From positions 506,040-570,039 of the forward strand of contig VWZL01002055.1 in NCBI GenBank assembly GCA_013396915.1: DNA of 64,000 nt, given 5' to 3'. Source of the stretch: Stercorarius parasiticus. Its lineage: Eukaryota > Chordata > Aves > Charadriiformes > Stercorariidae. Position numbers and translations under genes: made by a program. Below are positions 24,863 to 38,697 of this stretch, in pieces. The notes below the pieces were generated by a model. The model did not search any database. It was not told where the DNA came from and saw only the letters and a list, made by a program, of their open reading frames with translations. The stretch's first letter is position 1, and every line of letters starts with the position of its first letter.

Positions 24863-27800
24863 AAACCGAGAAAGTTTGCTGAGTCTTTTGGAGGTAGGCT
24901 CAATTAGCTCTTGACTTCACTTCTCCAACCAAGCCCCAAACAAGACTGTTGTCTTCTTTTCTCTTAGAACTTCCCTCAAGTTCATTTCCCACTGCATTGC
25001 CTCCCATATGGCGACTACTGCAAAGCATTTTCTTCATTTGTTTGCAGGTGCAGGGTGGGCTGCACACTACTGCAGCACTGGGTGAGAGCTGTGCTAGAGT
25101 GAGACACTCTCCCTGGATATCATCACAGTCATTGAGTCCACCAGAATAACACAAATGGCTGATTTAAATATATCACCTGATGGATTTAAATTCAGAGGCT
25201 GAGTCAGAGAGTTTTTGTTAGAGCATTTTTAACCCTGGAAATCGCTCCCTGGTGATCTGATAGACTCCCTAGTTCATTGACTTTCAGGACGATGTCCAAG
25301 GCCTATATGTTTGTTGATGCTTTTGCCTGAAGATGTTGGTAATGATTTATATACATTTATCGAGGACATGTTGAAGGAGTTCACTTAGTTGAGACTAGTC
25401 AATATGTTCTTATTTTGTTGTTATCTTTGTATATATGCCAAGAATCCTAGTGATGAGTGCACTTTATAAAATGTAAAATAAATAAATTTATGCTAAACCA
25501 TGTAGTTATTTATGGCTCAGAGAGCTAACTTAGCTGAGGCAGCAAACCGATGTTATTGGAACCTAATTCGTTCTCAGACTTCCAGAAGCAAGGATTGAGT
25601 CAATTATTCCAGTGTGACATGAAAACTTTATTGTTTCATTGATTAAGAATATGTATATGTTATTTACTTAGGATATTGGATCATTTTAAAAAAAAATATT
25701 TTGCAATCCATTAAACCTTGTTTTCTCTTTGGAATCACATTTCCCAAGCCTAGCATTAAAAAGAAGTCAGTAAGTGAAAAGAATCATGTTTGGAAGAGTC
25801 TCTCTCTGGTTCACTCAAGTAGAGAGAGTGAAAGGTATTTAGTCCCCATCCTAGTAACAGCACTGGTTATGCACTTGTACCAGGGCTAAAAGCTCTTTCT
25901 GTTCCCTGGGATAAGCTACTCACTTAAATCTTCTGGTGCACCAGGGTTTCACATGGAGAAGCAATCATTACCAAAATTCACTGAGCAGAATTTACTCACC
26001 CACATCTAAAATCCTAAATAATATACAGACTAGAGAAACAAGAATTAAGAAAACAAATGGGGCTGTTGGGGAAGGGCACCTATCCAATTCCCGCAAAACC
26101 ATTCCAAAATGCTAGATAGGTAACAGCTCCAAAATACTAGTGCAATATATACAAGGCCAAGTAGCACTCTTTCACGAGCTCCTATTTTACCATAAGCCTA
26201 GAGCACCATGCTTTATGCAGAATGCCCTAAAGGCTCTGATGCAAGAGCCATGAAATCACACCAAATGATGGCCATTACTTCCAACACTTAGAGAGCCCAC
26301 TCCAGATGAGCAACGCCATTCAGAAAGGAATTTCTTCCCCTACAACCAGGCTGTCAGTCATTACAATCTGGGATTAAAGGGAACCTTGACTGTCGTAAGG
26401 AGGTTCCCCCTCCTCCTCATTATTCCGCATGTGACTTCCCAAACCTGGTTTAAAACAAACAAAATGGATTTTCCCCAGTCATTAAATATCATTTTCATGT
26501 TATGTACACCTCTATCAGGCCTCTCAGTGCACCAATCACTATTACACACAAGTGAATTTCGATGTTCTCCTAATGATTTATTTAACATCAAATGTATTCC
26601 TCTCCTTCAGTTGTTCCAACTGTGAATGTAGAAACAACAAAGTACTCATGATACAAGTTTCAACTTCAGTGAGCCTCTTACCAGATGGTATTTTTAGATG
26701 TTAGCAATTTAACCTAGTGTACTAATATGAAATTTCAACCCAGATGGAGGTGTTAGAATAAAAAGCAGTCCCCATAGATTTTTCTGATATATGAGATAAT
26801 ATAAAATAATTTTTGCCTATGGTCATGGGCTCCAGCTTTTACTACTTGTTTTCTGGAGGCTGTGGCTTTTCTCCCTGTTTTCCAACCTTTTCAATAATTC
26901 CTCAGAGGTGGCAGTGAAGATTTTTCTATAAAATAAGTTTGGATGTCAACTGGGGTGTGGTGACAATGACAGACCTCTTTGAATTCCTATGATTCAGGCA
27001 CAGTACAAGAATGTAAATAGTCTCAAGACTATTAACTATGACTGAAAACACGTATGTCTTGTTTGTTATTAGTCAAGCCTACAGTTGTGGTTCTTGTCAA
27101 GCTGTTTTTCTAAACGTTACATACTCTTTACAATTACATGTTAAAACTAACAGAACTTACTACATCACAACTGAAAAACTTAAGCAGTTCATTTGGATGC
27201 TTCTACACTCCAGTGAAAGGTGCTTATTTAAATGAGATGTAAAACAGAGAGGGAAGACAGTTTAGAAGAGAGAATATTTTTAGAGGTGCTCTGCATAATC
27301 TATGAATCTATTATTTCTTACCCACTTAAAACAAAACCATCACAATCCCCTATTCCCAGCTCCAGGTACCGTTTAACAATAATAAAAGTAGATAAACTAC
27401 AAAAATTAAAGAGTGACTTTACTGAAACTTCTGAGAAAGCTGGCTTCTTCCTAGTTTACCAGATTGCCTGTTAAAGAGCCAGACCTTGAAAACCTGGGCT
27501 TCCCAGCAACACCATGATGGAAAATACCCAAATCGCCTCTAATGCTGAAGTCAGAGCTCAACATCATGACTCCCCTTTCCCAGTTCCAAGCTTAAGCTGA
27601 ACTGCTCTGATAACACCTGCAGAACTGTACAAAGAAAGAAATCCTTTTAACAGGCAGGTGCAGTCATTTAGGACTTCACAAAGCAAAGTAAAATAATTGT
27701 AATAATTAAAAGCCAGTACATGTCCCAGAACATGAATATCATCTGCTCACAGAGACTCCTATGAGCAGCTTTCACTTCCCAAGTGTACACCCTGCAGAGC

Positions 27801-29950
27801 ATTTCATCATCTATTTCATAGGGTGCAAAAGCAAATATCGGCTCTCCAATGACGTCAAGCAGCAGAAGTATCATACTGTTCTGGTCCCTCTATATACAGT
27901 AGCAGATTTTAGCCATGACACCAGTTGCAAGCTCTGATGGCAATGGGCAGACAAGGATATAAGGGGTAATTACGCTTTCTCTATCTTCATCTGGGGCCTT
28001 CACTTAACATCGTCTTTCACGTCTGCCAAACACAAAGCAATGCTTTCAGGAACGACTTTTTAATAGCATCAGCAGTCAGACAGTACTGCTGCTGTCTTAA
28101 TCATATTAACACCCCTACACATGGTAGGAGAAATGAGAAAGGGATGTTTTCCAATCTCACAAGTTGTTCTTCATGTTGTAGGAAACACCTCCAGAGCCCT
28201 AGCGAGAACGAGGAAGACAGCAGTGCTCAGTCAGCTCTGTTGCCCTCTGTTGCATCCTGCACATCCAGTGGAACATGTCAGAAACCGCCTGCCTAGAACA
28301 TCAAGCCTGGTTGTCTATCAGACACCTGATACTCATAAAACTTTTTTGAGCTTTACTAGAATCCCCTCTTCCCCCAATATGCTGGTATAACAGCGAGCAG
28401 AAACAGTCCTGCTCATGACTTCTTGCTTGCATTTATTGTTACTAACACTGCCGCAGAAATATACACACTATATTAAAGTTGGAGGAAACACTACATTTTT
28501 CATAAGAAATATCTATTCAATTAATAAGCACCAGTGATTAGACTAAAGTACCTATAGCGTTTATTAATGTGGTTATTGAAATATGTTAAAATGAACATAA
28601 TTCTATTTCACATTCAGTCATTTTAACCGAAAGACAGATGCATTTAAAACTGATAAAGAACTTAAACACTTCTCCTTTTTTTTTTAGAGTAATACTAAAC
28701 TTTTTGGACCCATTGGGAATAGTTTTAATGCATAAACAACTCTTTGGGTGCTTAAAAAAAGAAATTAAGAAGCTTCCTGAAAAATGGGGTTGAGTACCAA
28801 GTCTAGAACATAACCAAAAGAAGGAGAATTTTGTGTAGGTTTGGATCTTCTGCAAAGCATTTATCATTGCTTTAGCTGGCATCATGATCACGTCTCGTCT
28901 CTGGATAATGGATTGTAGGGAGAGTACGTGAAAACCCAGGACAGGAGTTACTTAAATGTTGTGCCCTTAATATAGAAATCAAGTGGAATCGTTTGAAAAG
29001 GAAATGTAATTTTGACAAGAAAATAAGTATATTAAGGTTGACAGGGTAAAGCAGGTCTGCTTTTTGCCATCTAATATTCCCATGATTGTTGAGGTACCTG
29101 CAATACAGCAGAATTTGATGACTAATAGGAGTGGTGGGTGTTTTTCAACCTTCCACAATTTGTGCTGATGTAGTTATGCTTGTCATTGGAAGCATCCTTC
29201 CTGAGCTTATGATTGTGGCTAGACTGTAACTATTAATAGGTGTGAGACACATACGTGGACAATATTTTTGTGCAATTCAGTATAATGAAAGCTTGATTCC
29301 CAGATCTAGCTTTGTGCTACCTTTATTGTACTGTTTGCTTTTCTGGCGTTACAGCAAAGTAGTGCAATGGTGAATCTGGCCCTGAATATTTAACCACCAA
29401 AAACTGTTGAGCAGTAAGTAAAAAGCATTGCTGGAAAGAGGTGTATTTGGAAATGGAAAGCACCTTGTCCCCAGCGTACTTTGAGGTGATCACACATTTA
29501 ATCAACATTGCCTCGGAAAGCATTGTGTTACTTTTAACCAACATCACTCTGGTTTCATTTGTATGATAGGCGTAGATTTCTTTGCATGATTATATGTTAT
29601 ATATTAAAAACACACACGCAAGAAAATCCTAATATGCCTCTACTATCTAAAGGTCACTGAATACCCTAATATATGAAAGTGCACAAATCTCCTAGGGGTA
29701 CCAAAGTAAATCTAGGGGTTAGGTTTAAAGAGGAAATAGATTACATCTCTCTTATCAGTTCTTATGTTTGCTGCTATTCTGTTGCAGCTGTGGTAATGCA
29801 GCAAATATGGCCACTGCTACTCTGCTGAAAGAGGATCTTTATAAATTCCAGTTGTCAACATGAAATCAATTCTGCTATGGGCAAAAGAGCGTTTCATCAT
29901 TCCAATATTTGCACTCAGCTAAACCATATCCACAGGCTGTATGTGTCTTC

Positions 29951-29966
29951 ATTTATTTATTTATTT
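29951..29966 (+). repeat. (ATTT)4 microsatellite
   Basis: Four perfect ATTT units. Confidence 0.85.
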
Positions 29967-30275
29967 GGAACTGGGAGTACAACACATTTTCAGCCCAGCA
30001 CTATGGATCTGTGGCAAAATTACATAAAGGTTGTGCAGTGAATTTTTCTAAGTAAATGGGTCCTTTGATTTCAAATGAGAGAACAAAGCCTCTAACTGAT
30101 GCACTGTGGATTCAATCTGAGCTATGCTTCCTAGTCAAAGAACAAACGATGTATCATTAATTAAAGATGAAAAACGGGGAGAGAAATGATGATTACATAT
30201 CTTGGCATTCCATAATGATTTTTTCTGTGTCTTACACCTATGGTAAATAAGCCAAGCACTCAGTAGCAATAGGAG

Positions 30276-30291
30276 AAAAAAAAAAAAAAAA
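30276..30291 (+). repeat. Poly(A) run, 16 bases
   Basis: An uninterrupted run of A. No retrocopy was recognised upstream. Confidence 0.85.
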
Positions 30292-33200
30292 GCCTTCAGT
30301 TTGCAATTTCTTTTTCTATAGTCTTTCTTCTTCCAGTGAAAGTGTCTATAAAATTTTTAAAGGAAAGTAGGTTGCTAAAATGTACTTAATTTGCCATGAT
30401 AGATTGAGTCCATGCTTCAGTGACTGTAATTGAATCTGTGACCTATTTCTTTAGTAAAGTAGAAATAGTCTCTTGGGTTTTTGTCACTACCATCTTTTAA
30501 TGAAATTCAAAAAGACTGTCAAAACGTCTACACTTTTTCCACTAGTTGTTAATGTTATTACTTTACAATTTGTTACTTTTTAATTAATCTTAATAAATGT
30601 GTACACAGTCTACCTGGCAGTTGGAAATGGTAGACATCAATTCATCACTGTCACACTGTAAAGCAAAATTAACAGGACAGAAAGGGCATTAAAAGGAATA
30701 GAATATTGAGACACATATTGGTTCTACTTAAACATACTTTATATCTCTAATTTACAGGATCTGTATATTACAGCAGCCCCACTCCCATAGCTGAAGTTAA
30801 AGGATGTGTCAGCACTTTAATCATAACCCCGGACTATTTCCAAGACATTGCAAACTCAGCCTTCAAATCAGCCTTAGGACTGAATTTGGTAAGGAGATTC
30901 CCACGCCAGCACCACCCCACTCCACCACCCATTTTCCTCACCAGAAGATATTCTCACTATGTTTTAGCCATTTAGAGTATCACACCATGGGGACCTGGGA
31001 TGTGACCCAAGGTTTGGGTGATGTCCTGACTCCAGACTTGGATGAGATAAACCCTACTTTTCCCACTCAGGGTTTCCAGTGGGAATGTAACAGACAAGTG
31101 GGGCAGAAAGGGGGAGTTTTTGTCTAGTTCCCCAGTGCAGACAGTTGAGGAAGCAGAGAAAACCTTTCCTGCCCTACAGTCCAGACACGGCCTTAGTATC
31201 TTAACAGGTGCTCTTTAGCTTGATTATTTCTGATACGTTGGTGTGTCTAGGAAAAGTCACTCTGTCAGTTCTTCACTCATCAAGGACTGAGATGACACTA
31301 GCTTGGTGTTAATATGAATCTGCGAATGATCTTACAAAACAATCAGGTGCAATGTTCTTTTTATATTATTTTTAAGCCTGCAACTACATAACTGTTGATT
31401 TATGATCAGTATTACAGCTGCACGTGGACAGCTTAGGGCTGGCAATCACAACGGAGGGGGTCTTCAACAGAGCAGCATAAAGCAGCTCCTGTTGCTGACG
31501 ATAATTTCCTCATTGCATAATGATAGGGAAGATACTGTTCACGTAAAATCGAGACCTATAAGAAGCTGAAAATGCAGTCCAGATTGCCCCCATCTTTGGG
31601 GGATGCAGGCTGAGTGCCCACAGTCTCTTGTTGTGAGAACAGGGTTTTTGCCCAGTTGCGCACCCCTATCTCCTGTTGCGGACCTGCCGCAGAGGCGTTC
31701 TCTGCTGGCGTATACACTACATGAGACTCACAGGAAGAGAATGCTATATGAACCAGCAATTTATAATTCAAGTATGATCTTTTCTCCCACTCAGCCTCAG
31801 CACAAAGTAACATGAATCACACTGAAACTATTGACAGATTTTAATTTTTTTTAAACAAAACTCTTGAGAATAAAAAACAAAGAGCAAACAAAATAATCCC
31901 AGACCTTGATTTTGCTTTAAAAACTCAACCTCAACACTTAATTACATTCCTAGTCCTTTGGTCTCTCTCTCTTTTTTCCTGCCTCCATCCTACAGCTCTT
32001 TGCATCATAATCAAAGTCAAGAGTAAAGAAGCCATAGGGTAAAGGGCGTAGCTCAGGAAGGCAACCACTGTGCCTTCTTTGGGGCACAGTGAACCAAGGG
32101 AGCTATAAAGGCACCAGATCACACTTTTTTTGTTTTCAAGTTCAAGTCACATAGGTGCTGTCTAGTTAACAGCAGGCTACTGGTGTAATTTAAAGCACAA
32201 TACAGAGTACAGCGTACTTCAGCTGGACACAGATAGATCTGACTGCAAAAGGGCACCACACAGGCCGACAGGTAAACTGCTGGCAGGACACCATGGGGAA
32301 GCTTATCTCACCATTACCTATGATCTAATTGACCTCTTTCTTAACTAGGTGAAAGGCTTTGTTTCCACTAAGCTGGAATTTTTAGCAAAAATTAAACACA
32401 CACCCTTTTCCACAGTGACAAGTTCAAAGGCCTATAAAGACATTACTGCTATTTTGAAGGTGAAGTGATTTTTGGATTTAAAAGTAAAATAAATACACAT
32501 ATATACATGCACTACCACATAACTATGGTACATTTTCTCAGAAGTATCATTGATAAGGATATCCAGCATATGGAGTCACTAACATGACGGACTATAATGG
32601 CTTGAAAGCAGTCATTACGTTCTATTAGGATACACAAACAAACCAGATTCCCTCAGCAGATCTTGGTACGCTTCAAAGCTATTACACTCCAGAAGAACTA
32701 AATCTGCATTTTAATTACTGTAAAGTTGTTTAAGTTTTACCCAATCTACTGGATATTATGGTCCTAAATGTAAAGATTTAAACAAAGAAAGGTCATTAAA
32801 AATTAAATAACAGAATTAAGTCCACTTGCCAAATTTTACGTTAAAGATATTAACTAAAGATATCAGGAGCTATACAGAGACAAATGTTCAAAGGGTTACG
32901 ACCTAACCTCTATCTTTGCGAGCAGTTTTCTATCCACAAATAACAATGGGCAAAAGGGTAGGCTTTGGTGCCTCATTACCTGATGGCTAGGTGCACTCAA
33001 AGATCTAGAAATTTTCTTCTTATTTGCACTTGCCATCAGGTCTGCAATTTTGTAAGTGCATCAAACTCCTATTTTCTTTAGAAAATAAGGTTGTACAGGG
33101 AAAGAGTGACTGAAGTGTTTATACCAAGCACTGCTGTAGTGGCTGAGACAACTGAGAACTAACATTCACCTGATGTTTCCAGCCAACTAGAACTGCCTGC

Positions 33201-34613
33201 TTGCTGTTAATTTAAGTCAGGTTCATAAACTTCCACATTTGCCATTACTAAGATCCTGACCAGGCATCTTACGTAAACACACCATGTACCCTCTAATACA
33301 AGCACAGTTGAAACGTTAATGAGTGAATTCATAGGAAGTTTTTCCACCGAGTCCAGAAACGGTTAAAAAATGTATAATGTTCAGGCTGAAGAGAGTCCCA
33401 TGGAGTTCCCAGAGATATTTCTGGTAGCTTGGAAAAGCCTATTCCAGACTTTCTGACTCTTCCCTCCATGTAGTCCCTTCAGTTCTTTAAGATCACAGAT
33501 CCATGCTCTGAGTCAGAAAAGCACTTAAGCTAGCAAAATGTCTCTCTTGGATGAAGGAAAAACCTTAGATACATTTAATATATTTTGAATTGGAGAAATA
33601 GCGCACAAGAGGTCTATTCCAAAAAAACCCCAAACATCTTAGTAGCTCCTTAGGCTTTAAATGCTACAGATAGATTTGCATACAATTTCTGAAAAGACCA
33701 CTGGCTCATTATGTGATGAGAAGATGCTATTAAGACAGAGAAAGGGTGGTTACATGAAAGCTACTCATTTCAAAGAAATCAGACTGTGCGTATTTGTTAG
33801 GAAACTTTTTTTTTATCTGAAATACTATTGCAGGAATATTAAAATTATTATCTTATTGGTATCCTTTTCCAAAACTTAAGTTGCTAAATTCATATTCAAA
33901 GTCATGTTCAAAAGATGGGACTGGAAATTTTGGAACTCGAAGCATGCCAGCCCCTACAGGAGACAAGGTGGCTGAGGTCACCTGCTTCAGAGTCTGCATT
34001 GAAAGGTGGATCACATAACTAGTTTCTGTCCAAAAAAATACTGCTTTACACCAGATTTCAGTATGCAAAACATTTTTCAAAGTAAATAAAATCCAAGACA
34101 CTATGGCCAAGCATTAAAAGAAGAGAACTTAAAACTTTGTCGAGACAGTTTTTATATATTCCCCATGTAGCTTTGAAAAATATTAAATTACCTATCAATC
34201 AATACCTTAAACAGATGAAGTCAGATTTTTGCAATCTTCAGATTTTTGAGGGAATATTTAAGTCTTCCTGGCATACTGAAAGGTTTCAGCTCATTGTTAC
34301 TAATCTGACAGAAATGGATCAACTGTATCAAAAATAAACCTAGAAGGGGAGGATGTAATCAGACTAAAACGATGGCCGCGGAAGTTCTGAGCTTACAAGG
34401 GAGATTGACAACATTATTAAATTTCAGCTTTATTTTAGTAATTTTATCTAGATCCCAATCTCACAAGGCTTTGAACCTATGTAGATTAAGTCTCCTGAAG
34501 GGAAACTGATAGACACATACATATATATAACACAGAAAACAAACAAAATAATAGCAAGAATCAAAAATGCCAAATTTCTTCATCACTCCTAGAATAATTC
34601 TGTAACTGCCTAG

Positions 34614-34684
34614 AAGAAATGCAAAGGAGGGAGGACCGAAGGGCCCCCACCAGCGAAGGGGTGGTGTGGGGCTGTGCATTTCTT
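34614..34684. repeat. GC-rich inverted repeat (hairpin-forming)
   Basis: A perfect 10-bp inverted repeat, aagaaatgca at 34614-34623 and tgcatttctt at 34675-34684, bounds about 51 bases that are far richer in G and C than the neighbourhood. A second, nested pairing lies inside it (CCACC against GGTGG around gcgaag). It could be a tiny non-autonomous element, a structured RNA or a chance arrangement. No flanking target-site duplication is obvious. Confidence 0.55.
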
Positions 34685-35659
34685 GAATTATGAAAATCCA
34701 AATGCATGTAATTACGGATCTGCGCAGCTTTTGCCAGCCTTGGAAAAGATAGCAAAGTAATTCAAGAAATGGAAATGAATAAAAGTAATGGAATTACCTA
34801 CAGAACACAAATGCCATAGCTACAACTTCCAGACAGAGGGGACAAAAGGGAGAAATGACTTCTTAAAAATAATACTGGTGAATTACAGCTCTGCATAGAC
34901 ATTAGCATTTTTATATAAGATGAATTAGCAATTAGCTCTGGATATCATCCTGCACCATAGAGTTCTAAAGCGCATCCTTTTGGAAGAGCCACATGTGTAG
35001 TTCAATATTGTAACGCTGACCTCAGCGGCACTGAAAACGTGTCAGGACCTCAAAGAGCCCTACTCAGCAGTTCTAGTCAAAAGTGGAGGTTTGAGGCTTT
35101 TGTTTGTTTTAAACAGATAAGAACTATTTATTCCATATATATTTAGAGCATATGAAACTTGTGCCTTAGGCTGGAAATGGCAGCTTATATGATTGCAGAA
35201 GAACAGAGATGATCATGATTGCATGGGTAAACCCCCAAATTAAACCCTCTTAGATTCAGTCTTTTGAAAACGCAAACAAGAATAAGAAGTTAACAGAGGA
35301 ATCACACTGCATTACATACTGATTTTCAAACTCCTCATATAAAGAAAGTAAAAGCCAGAGAAAGTATTTAGATTCTACTAAACCTTCCAGTTAAACGTTT
35401 TTGCCTCCTTTTACAGACTTTGAGAGTCAAACTAGGTTCCGTACTGCAAGAATTTCAATGGAAGGGTGAAATATTTTCATGTCTCACAATGGATAAGAAA
35501 CCATTTGGCAGATGGTCAAAAGTTTAGGAAAAGCTGCACAAAGCATGGCAAGATGAATAGGAAAGACGCCTCGAAGCACTGAAATGGAACAACAGGAGTT
35601 GGGAAAGGTCACTCACAACAGTAAAACTACTGAACATTTTAATCACCGCCTGGTTCTCT
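34685..35659. other. Unique AT-rich sequence, nothing recognised
   Basis: No gene or repeat was seen in this stretch. Confidence 0.5.
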
Positions 35660-35785
35660 GTTGCTCTGAGCCTTATTTCACTTAGTCATTTTTACCAGTG
35701 CAAAATGGGTGCAAATAATTATTCAAATACTATTTCATACCCACTATACAGCTATTAACTATCACTGCAAGGTATGAGGCAGTAG
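35660..35785 (+). mobile_element. Probable MIR-type SINE remnant
   Basis: The words gctctgagccttatttc, then gtgcaaaatgggtgcaaataatta, occur in the order and approximate spacing of the MIR segment that in mammals reads ctctgagcctcagttt...tgtaaaatggg.ataata. The remainder is too diverged to trace. Core-SINEs of this type are shared across amniotes, so an old remnant in a bird is reasonable. Confidence 0.5.
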
Positions 35786-37479
35786 CTTATCTAGATTGAG
35801 TTTTGCAGCAGTCACAAGCCTTTGGGTCAGTGGGATTGCAACTTTGCAAAAATATTTTCAATTAAACCACACTTAAGACATTTGCATTTGTACTTTTGAC
35901 ATTTGCAAAGAAACAGTAAAAAAGGATCTTTAATGCATTATAAATATTATTTCTGAAACTGTAAAAATATTTTTATTCTAAAAGCCCCCAAATGCTACCA
36001 CTAACATCCTAGAATAGGAAAACAGAGACAATACAACTGTCTAATCAAATCCCTATTTGAAACAGTGATTTATGGATGATATCAAAGTCACAGGGAGTTA
36101 AATTCAGGAAAGAGTTATTGATTGATGACTTTTCTAGGCATTCCAAAAGATTCCAATTCTTAGAAGTGTCATTAAGAGGCATCTAGCTGAGCAGGTTTGG
36201 ATTTCATTTGAAATAAATATGTTCACGGTATTCAAAGTGCAGGTTGAATAAGAGTGCAGCAAGTGAAGTCATGCTTTCATTTTATATTGAATTTAAAAAT
36301 AAGTACTACTACTCAGAAAATACAACAATAAAATGTTCCTGTGTTCATTTAGAATCCAGAATAATAGCTAAAAACTATTCTATTAATTTTAAGGCCACTT
36401 AAACTCAGTGTGCTTTCATTTCCATTTATGACAACAACAAAGCCTAAGTGGCTAAGTTTAGTTTAAGCCTAGATCATGACTTCTCGCAAGCCCCCAGCCC
36501 AACAGAAATAAGGAGATAGTAGGGCTGCGCTGTACACTACACTATGTCCTTTGAATTTCTCAGATAACAACTTCAGAATAAAAACAAGGTTAATCTTATG
36601 GAGGGGACATCCATTTTGTTCATGAAAGGGACAAATGGATACTTGCTTTATTTCCTGGATCATTATAGATACTGTGAGGATTATTCACAGCACAAACACC
36701 ATTTTGATGTACTTGCATTACCTTCTCTTGCTATCAACAAAAATGGAATACTTTTAATGTCAGACATCACATTAACTGTAAGGAGTACATATCCCCTAAG
36801 AGTTGGGAAATGTACTGCATTATTTCTTCCTTTTACGTCCACTAAATAAGTGATAGTCCCAAAAGCTGACTCAACACTTGATTCTGCCTCTTAAGTTTCT
36901 TTCTTTTATTACTTGACAGTGTGTTTTTGCTGCACATTGAAAAGCTACTTCCATCTCTGTGGTATGGATTTTATAAGGCTTGGTTTCTTCAGCATTTCCA
37001 GCAAGTCTGATGATACCAATAAATGAAGTCTAGCAAATAATTCCCATTTGAGAGACAACTTTCTGAATGAAGTCCTCTGGGACCCCTTGCATGGGACAGA
37101 CCTGCACGAGAAAGAAAAAGTGCAACGCAGTGCAGCAACATCCTTTAGATGTTTTTGTTTAATATCTCATCTTAGTGTGCAGAAAACACTCTTCTAATAC
37201 AAATAAATTGAAAGGAATGCTAATGGGGAGAAAGCAATCCTAACTCTACATATGCAATGTCAAGTACTGCCTGAAATGACCTTTAATGCTCAGAGACAAT
37301 ATCTTGGCATTATATCAGACAGACCAGCAGAAGTTTTGTCTTAATGGTAAATAGCAGTTAAAAAGAAAATACATTATTTACAATTAGGGAAGGAACAGGG
37401 AACTACACAGAAAACAGCATTGTGACATTGTGTAATTCCATTTTATCCGCACAGTTTAAATTCTGTGCGAGTCAAAAAA
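35786..37479. other. Unique AT-rich non-coding sequence
   Basis: No gene or repeat recognised. The longest frame (83 codons at 36598-36849) has no known motif. Confidence 0.5.
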
Positions 37480-37962
37480 AATAAAAGGATTGAAGAGGCG
37501 CATAGAAGGGCAACGCGGATAACAAAGTTTTTTGTAGAAGTGCGGTGGCAGATAAAGCCTATGCAATCCTATGGAATGGAAAGATGAACAGAGAAGAACT
37601 GTTTCTTCTCTCTCTTCTTATCCATCAACCAGACAACATCAAAAGCAATTAGCAGAGCAAAAAGTATTTCTTCAAGTTATCTACAGTTCAGCTGTGGAAG
37701 ACTTTGTCACAGGATGCTGTAGAGGCTAGAACTCTACCTAGGCTCAAGGAGCAATTAGAAAGAAAAACCCTTTCAGAGCTGATGCATACAGTTAAGAGAG
37801 AGACACCACCTGTTTTTGGAATGTCCTTGATTGCAGATCACTGGAAGCTGCGGAAGGACTCTGGAGGTATATTGCTATGGGCTTCTCCAGTTCTTACAAC
37901 CTAATGTCAAGGACACCGTGTTACAGTGATGTTTGTCTGGCACCGCACTACTACTCTTATGC
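37480..37962 (+). mobile_element. Old CR1 LINE 3' end
   Basis: This is a diverged plus-strand CR1. The left part (agaagggcaacgcggataa at about 37504) matches the usual agaagggcaac block of ORF2. In the centre, a translated stretch LSQDAVEARTLPRLKEQLE fits the ORF2 C-terminal region (consensus H-W-N-x-L-P-x-x-V-V-E). The 3' UTR has gattgcagatcactggaagctg and ends with ttgtctggcaccgc...ctcttatgctat, the degenerate form of the ending seen in older reptile-type CR1s. Stops and indels are frequent on the left. It is clearly older than the copies at 15.2 and 63.5 kb. Confidence 0.75.
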
Positions 37963-38650
37963 TATCCAATGCCAAGCACCATTGGATTGGATTGCATTTT
38001 GCAAATGAAAATATTAAATATGAATTATAATAATTGTTACTTGCAGAGAACTCACTGGGCAACCCGGCAGGAGACAGATATGGTATAAATCACATCAGTT
38101 ATGTTTTCAGCACAGGCTGACCCCTCTTCTAGCCACTAAAAATATACATTAACCAACGGTATACTTAGTTTGGGGTTTTTTCCCTCTACAAAAACAAATA
38201 TATAGCTTCCATCTCAGTCACACACAAACTTCTACATCTTAGTTTGAACCTAAGAACTGAGAAGCAGCCCATCACTTTTATTTTTACAAATCCTTGATGC
38301 TGGTTATGTTATCTGACAACGTACTTCATTATCAGCTCCGGTTTCTTGAAACTATGAGTTCTGAAGCTGCTGTTCAATTATATACCTAGAACATTACTTG
38401 CAAGCAAAAAATGGAATTTGTCACAGAGCAATTTCAATAGGTGCAATAAAGAAGTCCTCTAGAAAAAGGGTTTTATTTTCCTTTGCTTATTTTCTTGTAT
38501 ACTGCACAAATCATTATATCCTTTTGATGATGCTTGATAAATAATTTCAGTGATACATCATAAAAAACCAAATTTTAACTGTATCCCGCTTGTTTCTCCT
38601 ATGTAGTTAGACCTTCCTTTAAGCCTAATACTCTCAGCAGTAGTTTGCTG
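37963..38650. other. Unassigned sequence between CR1 and Ty3/gypsy relic
   Basis: Read on the minus strand, this is where the rest of RNase H and the integrase of the neighbouring Ty3/gypsy relic would be expected. I see no convincing match, so either that part was deleted or it has decayed beyond reading. Confidence 0.4.
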
Positions 38651-38691
38651 GTTGTTTTGTTTTTTGTTTTTAGTTTGTTTTTTGTTTTTTT
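38651..38691. repeat. T-rich low-complexity tract
   Basis: T runs separated by single G (TTTTG, TTTTTTG). On the minus strand it is an A-rich tract that begins just where the RNase H frame of the Ty3/gypsy relic stops being readable. Confidence 0.9.
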
Positions 38692-38697
38692 AAAAAG

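Larger units (their letters stand above)
24651..34613. other. Unique AT-rich non-coding sequence
   Basis: About 10 kb with no recognised gene. It contains microsatellites and poly(A), listed separately. The 107-codon frame at 30804-31127 and the 85- and 101-codon frames elsewhere lack recognisable motifs. No splice-flanked conserved frame was seen. Confidence 0.5.

Noticed and set aside
30804..31127. 107-codon plus-strand frame with a proline- and histidine-rich N-terminal half
   Set aside because: No recognised domain and no splice or promoter evidence.
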